Origin: JASGCP01 sp965263285
Lineage (GTDB): Bacteria > Bacteroidota > Bacteroidia > Chitinophagales > Chitinophagaceae
DNA length: 37,625 nt
Assembly (NCBI GenBank): GCA_965263285.1
Contig: CBDHHD010000013.1
Location: 1-37,625 of the forward strand
Reading direction: 5' to 3'
The notes beneath the pieces are model-generated. The model did not search any database. It was given only the letters and a program-made list of their open reading frames with translations, and was not told where the DNA came from. Shown here one piece after another: positions 7,184 through 15,574 of the stretch. How positions within the stretch are numbered: position 1 is the stretch's first letter; each line of letters opens with the position of its first letter. Both the position numbers and the translations under genes were made by a program.

Positions 7184-7555
7184 ACCTAATGCTACTCCTC
7201 CTAATGTGTATCCTATTGTCCTAAAAGTGTTTTTTATTTTCTGCTTTTTAATCATCCTTTTTTGTTGGTTTATGATGGCTTCTTGGGTAACCAAATTAGT
7301 ATTACAATTAGCAATATCCAAACTGTCAAGATTATTAATGGTTTCATAATTTTGTATTATTGTTTTATAATCGTTTATATTAGCTTTTAAGCTATCAATT
7401 TCGGCACTTTGTATTAAATTAACAGATTTATACCTTTGTAGTAAAAAGAAGTCAATTATGGCGTTTCTTTCAGCATTTAATCGTATGCTATCTATCTTAA
7501 CTTGTGAGTAGGAGACAAAAGATAAAAACAACAATGGTATAAAAATTAATTTCAT
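7157..7555 (-). CDS. Exported coiled-coil protein with C-terminal membrane segment, spanin-like candidate
   Basis: This 132-aa protein starts with a hydrophobic signal sequence ending in the Bacteroidetes-type SYSQ (MKLIFIPLLFLSFVSYSQ). A long heptad-rich helix follows (about 20-105), and the protein ends with a glycine-rich membrane helix (TIGYTLGGVALGLLIGIF). An exported coiled coil anchored at one end fits an Rz/spanin-type role in outer-membrane disruption, but no family match is certain. It starts 4 bases inside the end of the preceding gene (start 7848), so the two form a pair. It is the last gene of the leftward block. Confidence 0.65.
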   Translation of the reverse strand: MKLIFIPLLFLSFVSYSQVKIDSIRLNAERNAIIDFFLLQRYKSVNLIQSAEIDSLKANINDYKTIIQNYETINNLDSLDIANCNTNLVTQEAIINQQKRMIKKQKIKNTFRTIGYTLGGVALGLLIGIFAR

Positions 7556-7848
7556 CTATTAAATATTTTTATAAATGTGCTATCTATGTTGTCTGGTATT
7601 ATTATACTACTACCTTCTAAATATCTTATTTTCCTTTCTAATTCAATAATGCTTTTATCTCTAACCGATACTATTCTATAAATAGTATCTATGCGTTTCT
7701 CAATTATCCTTATTGTGTCTCTTATTACTTTTGTGTTGTTTTTAACGAATGGTGGTATAAATTCTATTTTACCATGCTTATAACTTAACGATACAATACC
7801 ATAAGCTATAAGAAGAACAATTGTTGTTATGATAATTAGCTTTGTCAT
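7552..7848 (-). CDS. N-terminally anchored coiled-coil protein, lysis-cassette candidate
   Basis: The protein is 98 aa. An N-terminal transmembrane helix (LIIITTIVLLIAYGIVSL) is followed by a basic then heptad-like helical region (VIRDTIRIIEKRIDTIYRI) and a short C-terminus. Together with the overlapping downstream gene this looks like an inner-membrane/outer-membrane pair of the spanin kind. This is inference from topology and location after the fibre genes, not from a recognised family. Confidence 0.6.
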   Translation of the reverse strand: MTKLIIITTIVLLIAYGIVSLSYKHGKIEFIPPFVKNNTKVIRDTIRIIEKRIDTIYRIVSVRDKSIIELERKIRYLEGSSIIIPDNIDSTFIKIFNR

Positions 7849-7877
7849 AGTGTAAAAATAATTAAATTATTCTAACT

Positions 7878-7894
7878 TGTAAGCTTTTCTTACA
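7878..7894. repeat. 17-bp hairpin repeat, copy 1
   Basis: On the minus strand this reads TGTAAGAAAAGCTTACA, a 6-bp stem (TGTAAG/CTTACA) with a 5-base loop. The same 17 bases occur at 7973-7989. Both copies encode Val-Arg-Lys-Ala-Tyr in the small gene 7890-8003 or its frame-shifted extension, so they may be coding repeats rather than terminators; no T-run follows. Confidence 0.7.
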
Positions 7895-8003
7895 GGTTCC
7901 AAAAGTTTTTATCTACTATTTTGCTACACCATACTGGCATGTTTTTGCTATTTTTCAATAATTTATCCAGTATGTAAGCTTTTCTTACATGCTTATTATT
8001 CAT
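7890..8003 (-). CDS. Small basic protein (37 aa; 45 aa if one base is restored)
   Basis: ATG at 8003 overlaps the stop of the holin-like gene. The frame reads NNKHVRKAYILDKLLKNSK, continues through PVWCSKIVDKNFWN, and stops at 7890. One base away the reading continues VRKAYKLE to a TAA at 7867, so with one missing base near 7888-7893 the product would be 45 aa, with VRKAY at both ends. The start overlap and the absence of any other gene in 7849-7995 support it being real. Function unknown. Confidence 0.5.
   Translation of the reverse strand: MNNKHVRKAYILDKLLKNSKNMPVWCSKIVDKNFWNL
7973..7989. repeat. 17-bp hairpin repeat, copy 2
   Basis: Identical to 7878-7894, 95 bases apart; see that entry. 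Here the stem can be extended by one base pair (ATGTAAG/CTTACAT). Confidence 0.7.
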
Positions 8004-8223
8004 TTTTTCCAAATTTAGCTATACCAAATAAAGCACCTGCAAAACTTATTAATGCTATTGAAATGCTTTCTTGCGTTTGTATCTTAAACCACTGCATCAA
8101 TATGATGTTTATGATTATTATAATAGAAAGTATATGAGGTAATGAAACCTCTTTCTCACTATTACTAAAAAGATTTTTTATAAACTGTTTCATAAATTCT
8201 ATCGTTTGTTCTATAATAGTCAA
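7996..8223 (-). CDS. Holin-like small membrane protein
   Basis: The frame encodes 75 aa from the first ATG. A start at the second Met (MKQFIKNLF, base 8193) would shorten the overlap with the upstream gene from 59 to 29 bases and is equally likely. There are two hydrophobic helices (PHILSIIIIINIILMQWF and ISIALISFAGALFGIA) with a short polar turn and charged ends, the layout of class II holins. It lies after the fibre genes among other small membrane proteins. A holin would release the GH108 lysozyme encoded at 5177. The assignment rests on topology and context only. Confidence 0.6.
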   Translation of the reverse strand: MTIIEQTIEFMKQFIKNLFSNSEKEVSLPHILSIIIIINIILMQWFKIQTQESISIALISFAGALFGIAKFGKNE

Positions 8224-8502
8224 GGTACTGTCCTCTTTGGAAGAAAAGAAATTTTACTTTGTCAAATTCTCCATGCATAGTATTAATATTGCTATCTATT
8301 TCGTGGAAATGATCCATAACATTAGATTGAAATTGATTTATTTTATTATCTTGTATTACATCACGCATATCGTTGCTATTTCTCATATTATCAACAGATT
8401 TTTTTAAATCTTTTATGGTATTATAACTAATACTTACAATTGAAGTTATAAAAGTATAACAAGACCAATTAATACAGTTTTTATATCTTTTCCTATATTC
8501 AT
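8165..8502 (-). CDS. Membrane-anchored small protein, frame broken at 8450-8453
   Basis: The intact frame 8165-8386 (73 aa, starting MRNSNDMRDVI) is only the C-terminal part. An ATG at 8502, six bases after the fibre stop, reads MNIGKDIKTVLIGLVILL and stops. If one T is added to the T4 run at 8450-8453, it continues FITSIVSISYNTIKDLKK into MRNSND. The repaired 112-aa protein has one complete N-terminal membrane helix and a cytoplasmic or periplasmic helical part. It lies between fibre and holin-like genes, probably in the lysis set. Function unknown. Confidence 0.55.
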
Positions 8503-8508
8503 AATTAT

Positions 8509-8882
8509 TTAATTTATACCTGAAATAGTTATTTTAGCACTGAAAGGAAACTCGTTACCAGCCGTTAAACCACTGGGTGAAAATGAGTTTCTATAATATA
8601 TAGCAAATTTATTATTCGTGTCTGTTGTTGTAGGACTCACAGGGAAAGTATGCACTATTGAAATTTGTTGATTTTGCAAATTTGTTGCAAAATAACTATT
8701 AACCTGTTTTATTTTATTAGTCCCAGCAGTTGAGCCATAATTTATATAAAGATTTGGTGCTGAAGCAGTTGAAGTAGCAGTAAGAGTAACAACAACATCA
8801 ACAGTAACAAGAGATGCTATATTACCTGTGTAGGTAAAAATTCCATTTGAATATGTAAATGGTGCTGTTCCTAAGTCAACAA
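8509..8882 (-). pseudogene. Out-of-frame C-terminal 120 residues of the large tail fibre
   Basis: Directly after the fibre frame stops at 8871, the neighbouring frame reads VDLGTAPFTYSNGIFTYTG and continues, with fibre-like Thr/Ser/Asn-rich beta sequence, to FSAKITISGIN and TAA at 8511-8509. It has no start codon. One missing base near 8876-8886 (GGTTTG, short T run) would join it to the upstream gene and give a fibre of about 1,099 aa. The receptor-binding tip would then be here. Confidence 0.7.
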
Positions 8883-11807
8883 ACCTGTACCTCCTGCATC
8901 TAAATTTAATATTAAATTACTAAAAATAGTATATGAAATATCTGTTGTTTTTGAATAGTTTTTGCAATACTCTGCTCTACTTACAAAATTATTACTTATA
9001 TCTGTTCCTAAGAATGTAGTTAACGCATTAGGATTGTTGTTGATTATTTGTCCCGATGTATCAGTGCCAAGTACTTTAACACCTCTAACTAAAGGACTTG
9101 ACATTGTAACCCTTGAAGCAGAGAAAGTACCTGTTAGAGATATGTTTTCATCAAGGGCTAATACAACTTGATTATTTATTGTGCTTTTTGTTATACCTGC
9201 TCCCGTATCTAAGCCACCATTTACAATATTATAAGCATCTGTGTTACCCGATTGTATCCATGTTATAGGAGTAGTTCCTATTGTTCCTGTTGTTCCTGTT
9301 GTACAGAAATAAGTATCCCCTGCGTTGTCCCCTAAGTTAGCAGTAACGAGAGCAGAGCTTAACAATGCTATTGTGTTAGCATCACTTGTTCGTATCCATC
9401 CACTTACATTAGGATTGTAAATTCCATTAGTTGCTTGGTTAGTTTGTCCTGTTACTACTACTCTGCTTGTAGCTGTTAATACAACACCTTGAATAGTTTG
9501 TAACCCTGTTAAGTTGATATTAGTAGTGGTTATGATATCACACAGTTGCTTAACTAAAACACCACCACCAGTTACAGTAGCAGTACCATCTGGCTGAATA
9601 TTAATTCCACTTCCTATCTTAATACCTCCTAATACAGAGCTTGATGCTATAGGTAAGGATGCAGGAGTACCTGCTATTATGTTACCGTTCGCATCGGTAC
9701 CAAGAACTGCTGTTGATACGAGATTAGATAATTTTAAAAATGAAGTAGCTCCACTTATAGTAAGAGAATTTAATGCGAAATCATTTGCTAATCTAACAAC
9801 ACCATTGCTTATTAGCAAGTTACCGTTACTGAAAGAATAACTCGCAATTCCTTGAACTGAACTTGTAGCAATAGGTAAAGTCCCTGTTATCACATTTCCG
9901 TTTGCATCGGTACCAAGAACAGATGCGGATGTTATACCCGAAAGTCTAAGGAAAGAACCTACTCCACTTATGATAAGAGATAATAGATTAAAAGCATTTG
10001 CTAAACTAACCGAACCAGCATTTATTAATAAATTACCGTTACTTGAAGTAAAATTAGCAATACCTTGTACAGATGTTGTAGCAATAGGTAAAGGATTGCT
10101 AATAACTTGTCCATTGTTATTGAAATATAAATAATTATTTGTTATTGAGTTGTTGTATTCTCCAAAAGAGCCAAACATATTATTGATAACAGTAGCACCA
10201 GTGAAAGTAATTAAGCTGTTTGTTGCCGTACCTCCGAGAGCTAATAAAGTAGTTACAGATTGATTGTATACATTAGTAGCATTGTCAAGAACTGCTACGA
10301 TAGTAGCATCAGTCCCTATCTTAGTATAAGATAATATATTTATTTGCCATGTTAAGTTTCCAGTTGTTGTGTATTGAATTGTTTGGTTTGCGTAATAACG
10401 AGTAATAAAATATGCATCTTGCAAACCTGTTACATTAGCAAGTGTAATGGTTATTAAACCTTTGTTTATGTAATACAATACTGTTGTTGCATTAGCAGAA
10501 GTATTAGTACCAAGATCATTATCAACTGCGAAATTAGAGTTAAAGTCAATTCCCTTTATCCCTGTAAATGAGATATTTCTAATTAGATTAAAACACAAGT
10601 TTTCAATCAAATCGGTAACCGATTGATTTACCGAGTATGTACCTGCGACATTATTTTGCAAATTCATATCAACGGGTATACCTCCTGCGTTCCTATTGTA
10701 TTGTATGTATATATTACCATCTGTTGAAGTAGGTGCCGAAGATGTGCCACTGCTCCATTGTGGTTTATTTTTAATAAATGATGCTTGAACAGTTTCTATG
10801 ATTGAGTAATCAGATTGAACTTGTGTGCCACTTCCTCCGCCACCTACACCTCCACCTACATTAAGATTAATACTCAATGTAAAAAGTCCTTTGCTAAAGC
10901 TATTGTAATTAGTAGGATTTTCAATAGCTGTAATAACTGCTTCTGCAACATTATTGTAGATAGTCAAATACGCTAAAAATTCTGTTGTACTACCTGTATA
11001 GCCATTTGTTGCAGAAAGTGAAGCCATATACCATTCTCCCCCGCTTATATTTATATCGTATTTATTTGTTTGTCCGGCTACTGGTGTGCAGGTAATAGTA
11101 GGAGCAGTAAGTAATAAACTATCATTATCGTTTCCTGTTGTTAACTCAAAGGGATTCCACGCATTACCGTTTGCTACAGGACTTAAATTGCTAACTCCAA
11201 CAGATTTAGGACAAATAGTAAATTCAGTAGTCCAATCAGTGCCAGGATTAGTAGCGCATGTCACTCTTACTGTGCAGTTAATATTTTTTAGAGATGTGTA
11301 AGCATTGTATTTCTGTGCTATCAAGAGAAGTGGGGAAAACCATTGAGTCCCCGTATATGTTCTCTGCCCTGTACTGCGAATATATCTCGTTGTTCCTATA
11401 TACCCACTACCCGCAAAATATGTATAATCATTAGTCATTGAATTTAAAGGTATAGGTATACCCAAAATTGAATTGTCATCCGTTGCTATATAAGGACTAC
11501 CTATAGGAAAATTATAGTCCCCTGGATCCACTCTTGCTACAACAGTACAATTACCTGTTAAGTCTCCACCACCACCACCTCCACCTGTTATTTGTCGCCA
11601 AGTAGTAGGATTAAGAGCCGAACAATACCAAAGAGTAAATTCAGTTGTGTTAATATAGTATCTACCCACGAAATCAACAACAGTAGTTTCATCAGGATTA
11701 TTAGCACCTCTAAGAGCTAAAGCCTGTTGCATTTGTGGAGCATCAGTCAAATTCGTTGCTGGTAATAAACTTTGTAACTGTTGCGATGGATTAAAAACTA
11801 TTGCCAT
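8871..11807 (-). CDS. Large tail fibre/tail spike-type structural protein
   Basis: This 978-aa protein has no Cys-rich or catalytic motifs. It has poly-Gly linkers (TGGGGGGGD near 74-82, VGGGVGGGGSG near 318) and long Thr/Ser/Asn-rich beta sequence. At about 575-715 there are tandem repeats built on PIATSSVQGIA, SNGNLLI, SFLxLS and VLGTDANGNVI. A region with DRVVV-like GQTNQATNGIYNP, then SGWIRTSDA, is a module often seen in phage tail fibres. It is probably the distal adhesin; the N-terminus (IVFNPSQQLQSLL) should attach to the baseplate. The frame breaks near 8880 and the last 120 residues are in another frame. It lies two bases after the previous fibre gene. Confidence 0.8.
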   Translation of the reverse strand: MAIVFNPSQQLQSLLPATNLTDAPQMQQALALRGANNPDETTVVDFVGRYYINTTEFTLWYCSALNPTTWRQITGGGGGGGDLTGNCTVVARVDPGDYNFPIGSPYIATDDNSILGIPIPLNSMTNDYTYFAGSGYIGTTRYIRSTGQRTYTGTQWFSPLLLIAQKYNAYTSLKNINCTVRVTCATNPGTDWTTEFTICPKSVGVSNLSPVANGNAWNPFELTTGNDNDSLLLTAPTITCTPVAGQTNKYDINISGGEWYMASLSATNGYTGSTTEFLAYLTIYNNVAEAVITAIENPTNYNSFSKGLFTLSINLNVGGGVGGGGSGTQVQSDYSIIETVQASFIKNKPQWSSGTSSAPTSTDGNIYIQYNRNAGGIPVDMNLQNNVAGTYSVNQSVTDLIENLCFNLIRNISFTGIKGIDFNSNFAVDNDLGTNTSANATTVLYYINKGLITITLANVTGLQDAYFITRYYANQTIQYTTTGNLTWQINILSYTKIGTDATIVAVLDNATNVYNQSVTTLLALGGTATNSLITFTGATVINNMFGSFGEYNNSITNNYLYFNNNGQVISNPLPIATTSVQGIANFTSSNGNLLINAGSVSLANAFNLLSLIISGVGSFLRLSGITSASVLGTDANGNVITGTLPIATSSVQGIASYSFSNGNLLISNGVVRLANDFALNSLTISGATSFLKLSNLVSTAVLGTDANGNIIAGTPASLPIASSSVLGGIKIGSGINIQPDGTATVTGGGVLVKQLCDIITTTNINLTGLQTIQGVVLTATSRVVVTGQTNQATNGIYNPNVSGWIRTSDANTIALLSSALVTANLGDNAGDTYFCTTGTTGTIGTTPITWIQSGNTDAYNIVNGGLDTGAGITKSTINNQVVLALDENISLTGTFSASRVTMSSPLVRGVKVLGTDTSGQIINNNPNALTTFLGTDISNNFVSRAEYCKNYSKTTDISYTIFSNLILNLDAGGTGLLT
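9640..10105 (-). repeat. Tandem fibre repeats (about 70 aa each)
   Basis: In translation two full units and one partial unit follow each other. Each starts with PIA(T/S)(T/S)SV(Q/L)G, contains SNGNLLI, SL(I/T)ISG, SFL(R/K)LS and ends VLGTDANGN(V/I)I. At DNA level the segments TTACCGTTACT and TCGGTACCAAGAAC recur on the plus strand. Such units lengthen or shorten fibres by recombination. Confidence 0.75.
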
Positions 11808-11808
11808 A

Positions 11809-13206
11809 TTATTGTATGTTTAAAATTATTGAGAAAGGACTTACATAAGAGGTTCCTGTCATCTGCCAAAGGTTATAGGTTACATTACCGGGAGTATAGA
11901 TTATAGAGCCTACCCTTTCGAAAGTAACTTCGAAGCCTTGTTCTATAATAGAAGTTACAGTCCCTTTGGTTGCAAAATAAATAGTGCCTCCCACTGTGCC
12001 CGATGCCACTTGAACAGTATTTGTTGCTTGCGGTGGTGTTCCTACGCTAACCATAGATTGTAAATTAGCTGGTTGCGTTCCACAGAAATAGAAAATGGGA
12101 CTGAATACAGTTAATTGCGTTGATTTGCTCACTGTTATTTGTCCCGCTCCCTGTGTACCTGTTCCCTGTATAGATGCGTTGATTGTTATAGCATCTACGA
12201 AATCAGTTATAACTGGAGAGCCTGTAGCTGTTGCCAAATTGAATATATTAGAACCATTTTGAACACCTACAACAGAAATAGTACCTGTAATACTTCCATT
12301 TGTTGCCACTGCTGAATAAGATACAGAAGCCTCACTCGTATAGAATGCTTTGGATACAGAACCATCTGACCAAGTAGCAGTAAGAGAATAATCAAAAGCC
12401 TGTGGTGTGGGACCGGAACCACTCCCCGTTAATGTTATTTGTTTATTAACATCATCACTTGTTTTTGTTATGGTTCCTGCTACTAATAATATTTGGTTTA
12501 TTAGATTATATACTATCGTTTTAATTCCATCTTGCGAAACAGATATAACAGTATTAGCACTTGACGTTATCGTTGTGCCATCTACTTGTGCTACTCCTTT
12601 GCTCGTTGAACTTGTAGAAGGTAGATTAATTAACTGCACTAAACTATTTGCATCTAATCTGGGTATCCCTTGCGGTGTCCCATAAGGAACATTTGTTATT
12701 TTTGAAAAATCTACACTATTTATTTTAGCATTTGTTATTCCGCTATCAAGTAACGAAATAGTATTATTTGTATTAGTAAAGAAAGCAGGATCAAAAGTAT
12801 ATGTAACTCCCCCTCCGCCTGTTGAATTTATTGTCGGTTGACCTGTTGAAGCATCGTAAGTTATAGTTACATTTGTCCCTGCATTTAGTTTTTGATAATT
12901 ATAAGAACCACTTGCATTACCTACCAAAAACTGACCAAGTGTAGGTGCTGTGTTTATCCCTGTTCCTCCGCTTAATATAGGTACAAGACCGACTTTAAAA
13001 GGTGCTGGTTGAGTACCACTACCCACAATCGTTACACCATCAACATACACAGAAGAAGCCGAACCGCTAAAAGAAAGAGTTACCCTCCTAAAATCAGTAG
13101 TATTTTGCGTAAGAGAAATACCCGGACCCAAGTCCAAATACAAATATTGTGCCGGACCCTTATCAGTTGAAATTAAATTGCCAAATAGTATAGGTTGAAA
13201 ACTCAT
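11809..13206 (-). CDS. Tail fibre/baseplate-fibre protein
   Basis: This 465-aa protein is rich in Thr, Ser, Gly and Val, with fibre motifs: LSGGTGINTAPTLGQFLVG (near 78-96), a Gly linker STGGGGVTY, and an Ig-like C-terminal half (FDYSLTATWSDGSVSKAFY, then GSITGTISVVG). The phrase GGTG-x-N-T-A-P is common in phage fibre shafts. The 5' end overlaps the previous gene by 4 bases and the large fibre follows after 2 bases. It may be the proximal fibre segment or a baseplate-attached appendage. Exact role inferred from composition and position. Confidence 0.75.
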   Translation of the reverse strand: MSFQPILFGNLISTDKGPAQYLYLDLGPGISLTQNTTDFRRVTLSFSGSASSVYVDGVTIVGSGTQPAPFKVGLVPILSGGTGINTAPTLGQFLVGNASGSYNYQKLNAGTNVTITYDASTGQPTINSTGGGGVTYTFDPAFFTNTNNTISLLDSGITNAKINSVDFSKITNVPYGTPQGIPRLDANSLVQLINLPSTSSTSKGVAQVDGTTITSSANTVISVSQDGIKTIVYNLINQILLVAGTITKTSDDVNKQITLTGSGSGPTPQAFDYSLTATWSDGSVSKAFYTSEASVSYSAVATNGSITGTISVVGVQNGSNIFNLATATGSPVITDFVDAITINASIQGTGTQGAGQITVSKSTQLTVFSPIFYFCGTQPANLQSMVSVGTPPQATNTVQVASGTVGGTIYFATKGTVTSIIEQGFEVTFERVGSIIYTPGNVTYNLWQMTGTSYVSPFSIILNIQ

Positions 13207-13442
13207 ATGTATGTGTTTAGTTGTATAGCATTATCTTTCACAAAATTACTTATATTTGAGCTTAAAATTAAATTATTATCATAATTTATATTTGTGCTTT
13301 CATTGATAAGCAAAGTAATATCAAAACTTAAATTATTATTGTCCAATAATCTTATTAAATTATCTAAACTTGTGTAAGTCTGTAAGCCAACATCAAATAT
13401 ACTTTGGTTATTTATAGTTTTATAAACGCTCTGCGTTGACAT
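13203..13442 (-). CDS. Tail protein, LysM/tail-X-like small hub protein
   Basis: I place the start at MSTQSVYK (13442) rather than an ATG at 13490 that would run 71 bases into the upstream gene; the chosen start overlaps it by 23 bases. The 79-aa product reads NNQSIFDVGLQTYTSLDNLI, then DNNNLSFDITLLIN. This pattern (Q-S-x-F-D-x-x-x-Q-x-x-G/T-S) is typical of small proteins in Bacteroidetes phages that resemble LysM-like tail-hub components. It sits between the gp25-like gene and the fibre genes. Moderate confidence in the family. Confidence 0.6.
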   Translation of the reverse strand: MSTQSVYKTINNQSIFDVGLQTYTSLDNLIRLLDNNNLSFDITLLINESTNINYDNNLILSSNISNFVKDNAIQLNTYI

Positions 13443-13749
13443 AGATATTATTATTTTTATCAAAAGTAACATTTTTAACGGAGAAGCCATCTCTAATTAA
13501 ACTATTTTTTATTTTTAGTTGCACCGTTTGTTGATTAATTCTATCGTTTAGATATTGTATTATACCCACACCATTAATAAAATCAGTTTTGAACCATCCT
13601 GCGAATGATTGTATTATTTGCTCTATTGTTTGGTTGTCGCTATTGCCTATTGCGAAGTCGCCATTAGCATAAGACAAGTCAAAGTATAGTATGCCCATAG
13701 TTTCATTTGTAGGTATGTTTACTTGATTAAGTAGAATATCTTGTTGCAT
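13420..13749 (-). CDS. gp25-like baseplate wedge protein
   Basis: At 109 aa this has the size of GPW/gp25-type baseplate wedge proteins. The central region IGNSDNQTIEQIIQSFAGWF and GVGIIQYLNDRINQQTVQLK follows the pattern of that family: a helix after an N-S-D/N-Q loop, then a pairing segment before a basic strand. Position directly after the spike gene supports it. In contractile tails this protein initiates the sheath at the baseplate. The family call is from pattern and context. Confidence 0.6.
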   Translation of the reverse strand: MQQDILLNQVNIPTNETMGILYFDLSYANGDFAIGNSDNQTIEQIIQSFAGWFKTDFINGVGIIQYLNDRINQQTVQLKIKNSLIRDGFSVKNVTFDKNNNIYVNAERL

Positions 13750-13750
13750 G

Positions 13751-14269
13751 TTATCCTTGTGTTATGTTAGAGTTAGAAATATCGGAAATATTAGGTACTG
13801 TTTGCTGTTGTGTTGTAGTACCCGAAAGTCCTGTTACCGCAACAGTACTTGTATAAGAACCTGCCGTGTGCGTATGATTATTAAATACATTTATAAGAGT
13901 TTGAAAAGCTTTAATTAGCCCGTTTACTTCTACAAGTGGACTTGAATTGTTGTTTATCATACCTCCCCTAAGTATAATTTTATCTATCTCGCTGTATTGA
14001 ATTACGAAAGGAGAGTCTATATAGGTACTAATTAATATGTAAACAAGAGAATTTACTGCTGGTTTTATATATAGACCATCATTTGTTCCTGCCATTAGCT
14101 CTATATTTTCAAGTACATATTCATCTTCTAAGCCTATTATATTACACTTGCAAGTACGAGTAGTATCATCAACGGACTGGACAAGTCCTTGCAGTATATA
14201 TACATCATCCCGCTTTTCTACTCTTGCTAATTGCCTTATTGCATTAGCTATATCATTACTTAAAGTCAT
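13751..14269 (-). CDS. Baseplate spike protein (gpV/gp138-like)
   Basis: The protein is 172 aa. An N-terminal OB-fold-like region (VYILQGLVQSVDDTTRTCKC) precedes a beta-rich part. Near 130-137 lies NNHTHTAG, whose His-x-His is the usual metal-binding site at the tip region of phage puncturing spikes. A Thr/Ser-rich C-terminus follows. In contractile tails the trimeric spike sits below the tube and pierces the outer membrane. The start overlaps the stop of the upstream hub gene by 4 bases. Confidence 0.75.
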   Translation of the reverse strand: MTLSNDIANAIRQLARVEKRDDVYILQGLVQSVDDTTRTCKCNIIGLEDEYVLENIELMAGTNDGLYIKPAVNSLVYILISTYIDSPFVIQYSEIDKIILRGGMINNNSSPLVEVNGLIKAFQTLINVFNNHTHTAGSYTSTVAVTGLSGTTTQQQTVPNISDISNSNITQG

Positions 14270-15573
14270 ATATTTAATATATAATCTAATTCTATATTTT
14301 GCCTTGCCCCACTTGTTCCGTTTTTATATTCTACACTTCTAACAACATAAAAACCATCTCTTTCTGGCAATTGTTGAGAATGCAAATATATTACATCTCC
14401 AAAATTAATAATAGGATATAAAAATGTATCAAAAGAACCTTTGAAACCACTATAATAATATTTTTTTAACTCCGATAAGCCTAACTGGTATAATTGATTT
14501 ACATTGTTAATATTATTATATATAAAGCTTCTTCGCTCTCCTCCTGTATTTGATGGCACTGGAGCACCATTAGATAAGTCAATAAAATTAAAATCTTGTT
14601 TAGTCTTATCGTAATAAATAAGAATTTTAAGTTTATCTTTTGTTGTTTGTTGCGTTCCATCTTTATTTGTCTTACCTGTATTTACAACAACTACCGAAGA
14701 ACACAAAGCCGACAAATTAATATCTTCTTTATTTGTAAATGTTAAATTTTCTATGTTTATCACATTAAATTCAAGTAGCTCTTGATATCCAAGTGGGATA
14801 TATGGTATCCCGTTATAACTATTCCCCTGCCCATCCATATTAAAAGAATAATTACACATTACAGTAGTAGGTGTAGGATTATATATAGGTATACCTATAT
14901 GTAAAGTGTTGCTATTTCTAAAAAAGCTATCAAGATGATATTCTTTTTTTATCCTATCTAATACCTCTGCTATTGTTTCGTTATTAGTCCTAAAAGTGTT
15001 TATATTGTATGTTATAGAAGTATCTGCCCCCTCAAATTGTATATTAGCAAGAGTTAGTCTCGTTAACATATCTACATTTGAATTTGCGTAAGCATATTGA
15101 TAACATTGACTTATTATTTGTAACAAAGTAAGACTTGCGCCAAAGTATTTAGTAGGTGCTTGTAATTGTTTAAAAAGCCACATATTATCCTCTAATAATA
15201 TTTCCGTGTGCAAACTTGACTTTATATTTGTTATCCATCCTTGATATAGTACTGGTGCTTCTAATATTGTTTTATAATAATTTTGATACCCCGATTTGAT
15301 GGTTATGTAATCACCAATCATAAATAAAGCATCACCTTTTAAGGAATTATTTACATTTGATATATAATATTTTTGACTATCAATATTTGTCGCTATTGTA
15401 TTATTAGTATTATCTTTTATACTTAATCGCTTAGGTATTACTATCTTACCGCTATTCGTTAAGTCTGTCCAATTCTTCTTTATTTCTACACTATTGCAAA
15501 AAGGTATTTTAAGTAATCTATCCCTCCCGTTTGTTACTTGTTGTATTTCAATGTATGTGAATGTATTACGCAT
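14266..15573 (-). CDS. Baseplate hub protein (gpD/gp27-like)
   Basis: This 435-aa protein lies immediately before the spike gene, the usual place for the hub that joins tail tube to spike. Sequence features fit: an N-terminal strand-rich domain with SVEIKKNWTDLTNSGKIVIP, a middle helix-rich part (ETIAEVLDRIKKEYHLDSFF), and a late domain with GSFDTFLYPIINFGDVIYLH and ERDGFYVVRSVEYKNG, the phrase seen near the end of many hub proteins. No lysozyme domain is present, so cell-wall digestion is not part of this hub. Confidence 0.7.
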   Translation of the reverse strand: MRNTFTYIEIQQVTNGRDRLLKIPFCNSVEIKKNWTDLTNSGKIVIPKRLSIKDNTNNTIATNIDSQKYYISNVNNSLKGDALFMIGDYITIKSGYQNYYKTILEAPVLYQGWITNIKSSLHTEILLEDNMWLFKQLQAPTKYFGASLTLLQIISQCYQYAYANSNVDMLTRLTLANIQFEGADTSITYNINTFRTNNETIAEVLDRIKKEYHLDSFFRNSNTLHIGIPIYNPTPTTVMCNYSFNMDGQGNSYNGIPYIPLGYQELLEFNVINIENLTFTNKEDINLSALCSSVVVVNTGKTNKDGTQQTTKDKLKILIYYDKTKQDFNFIDLSNGAPVPSNTGGERRSFIYNNINNVNQLYQLGLSELKKYYYSGFKGSFDTFLYPIINFGDVIYLHSQQLPERDGFYVVRSVEYKNGTSGARQNIELDYILNI

Positions 15574-15574
15574 A

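Noticed and set aside
7119..7349. Plus-strand open frame across the convergent junction
   Set aside because: It overlaps the end of the small gene at 6950 and the antisense of the exported coiled-coil gene; no leader or motif.
9640..10105. Diversity-generating retroelement target in the fibre
   Set aside because: No reverse transcriptase, template repeat or variable A-rich lectin fold is visible in the window.
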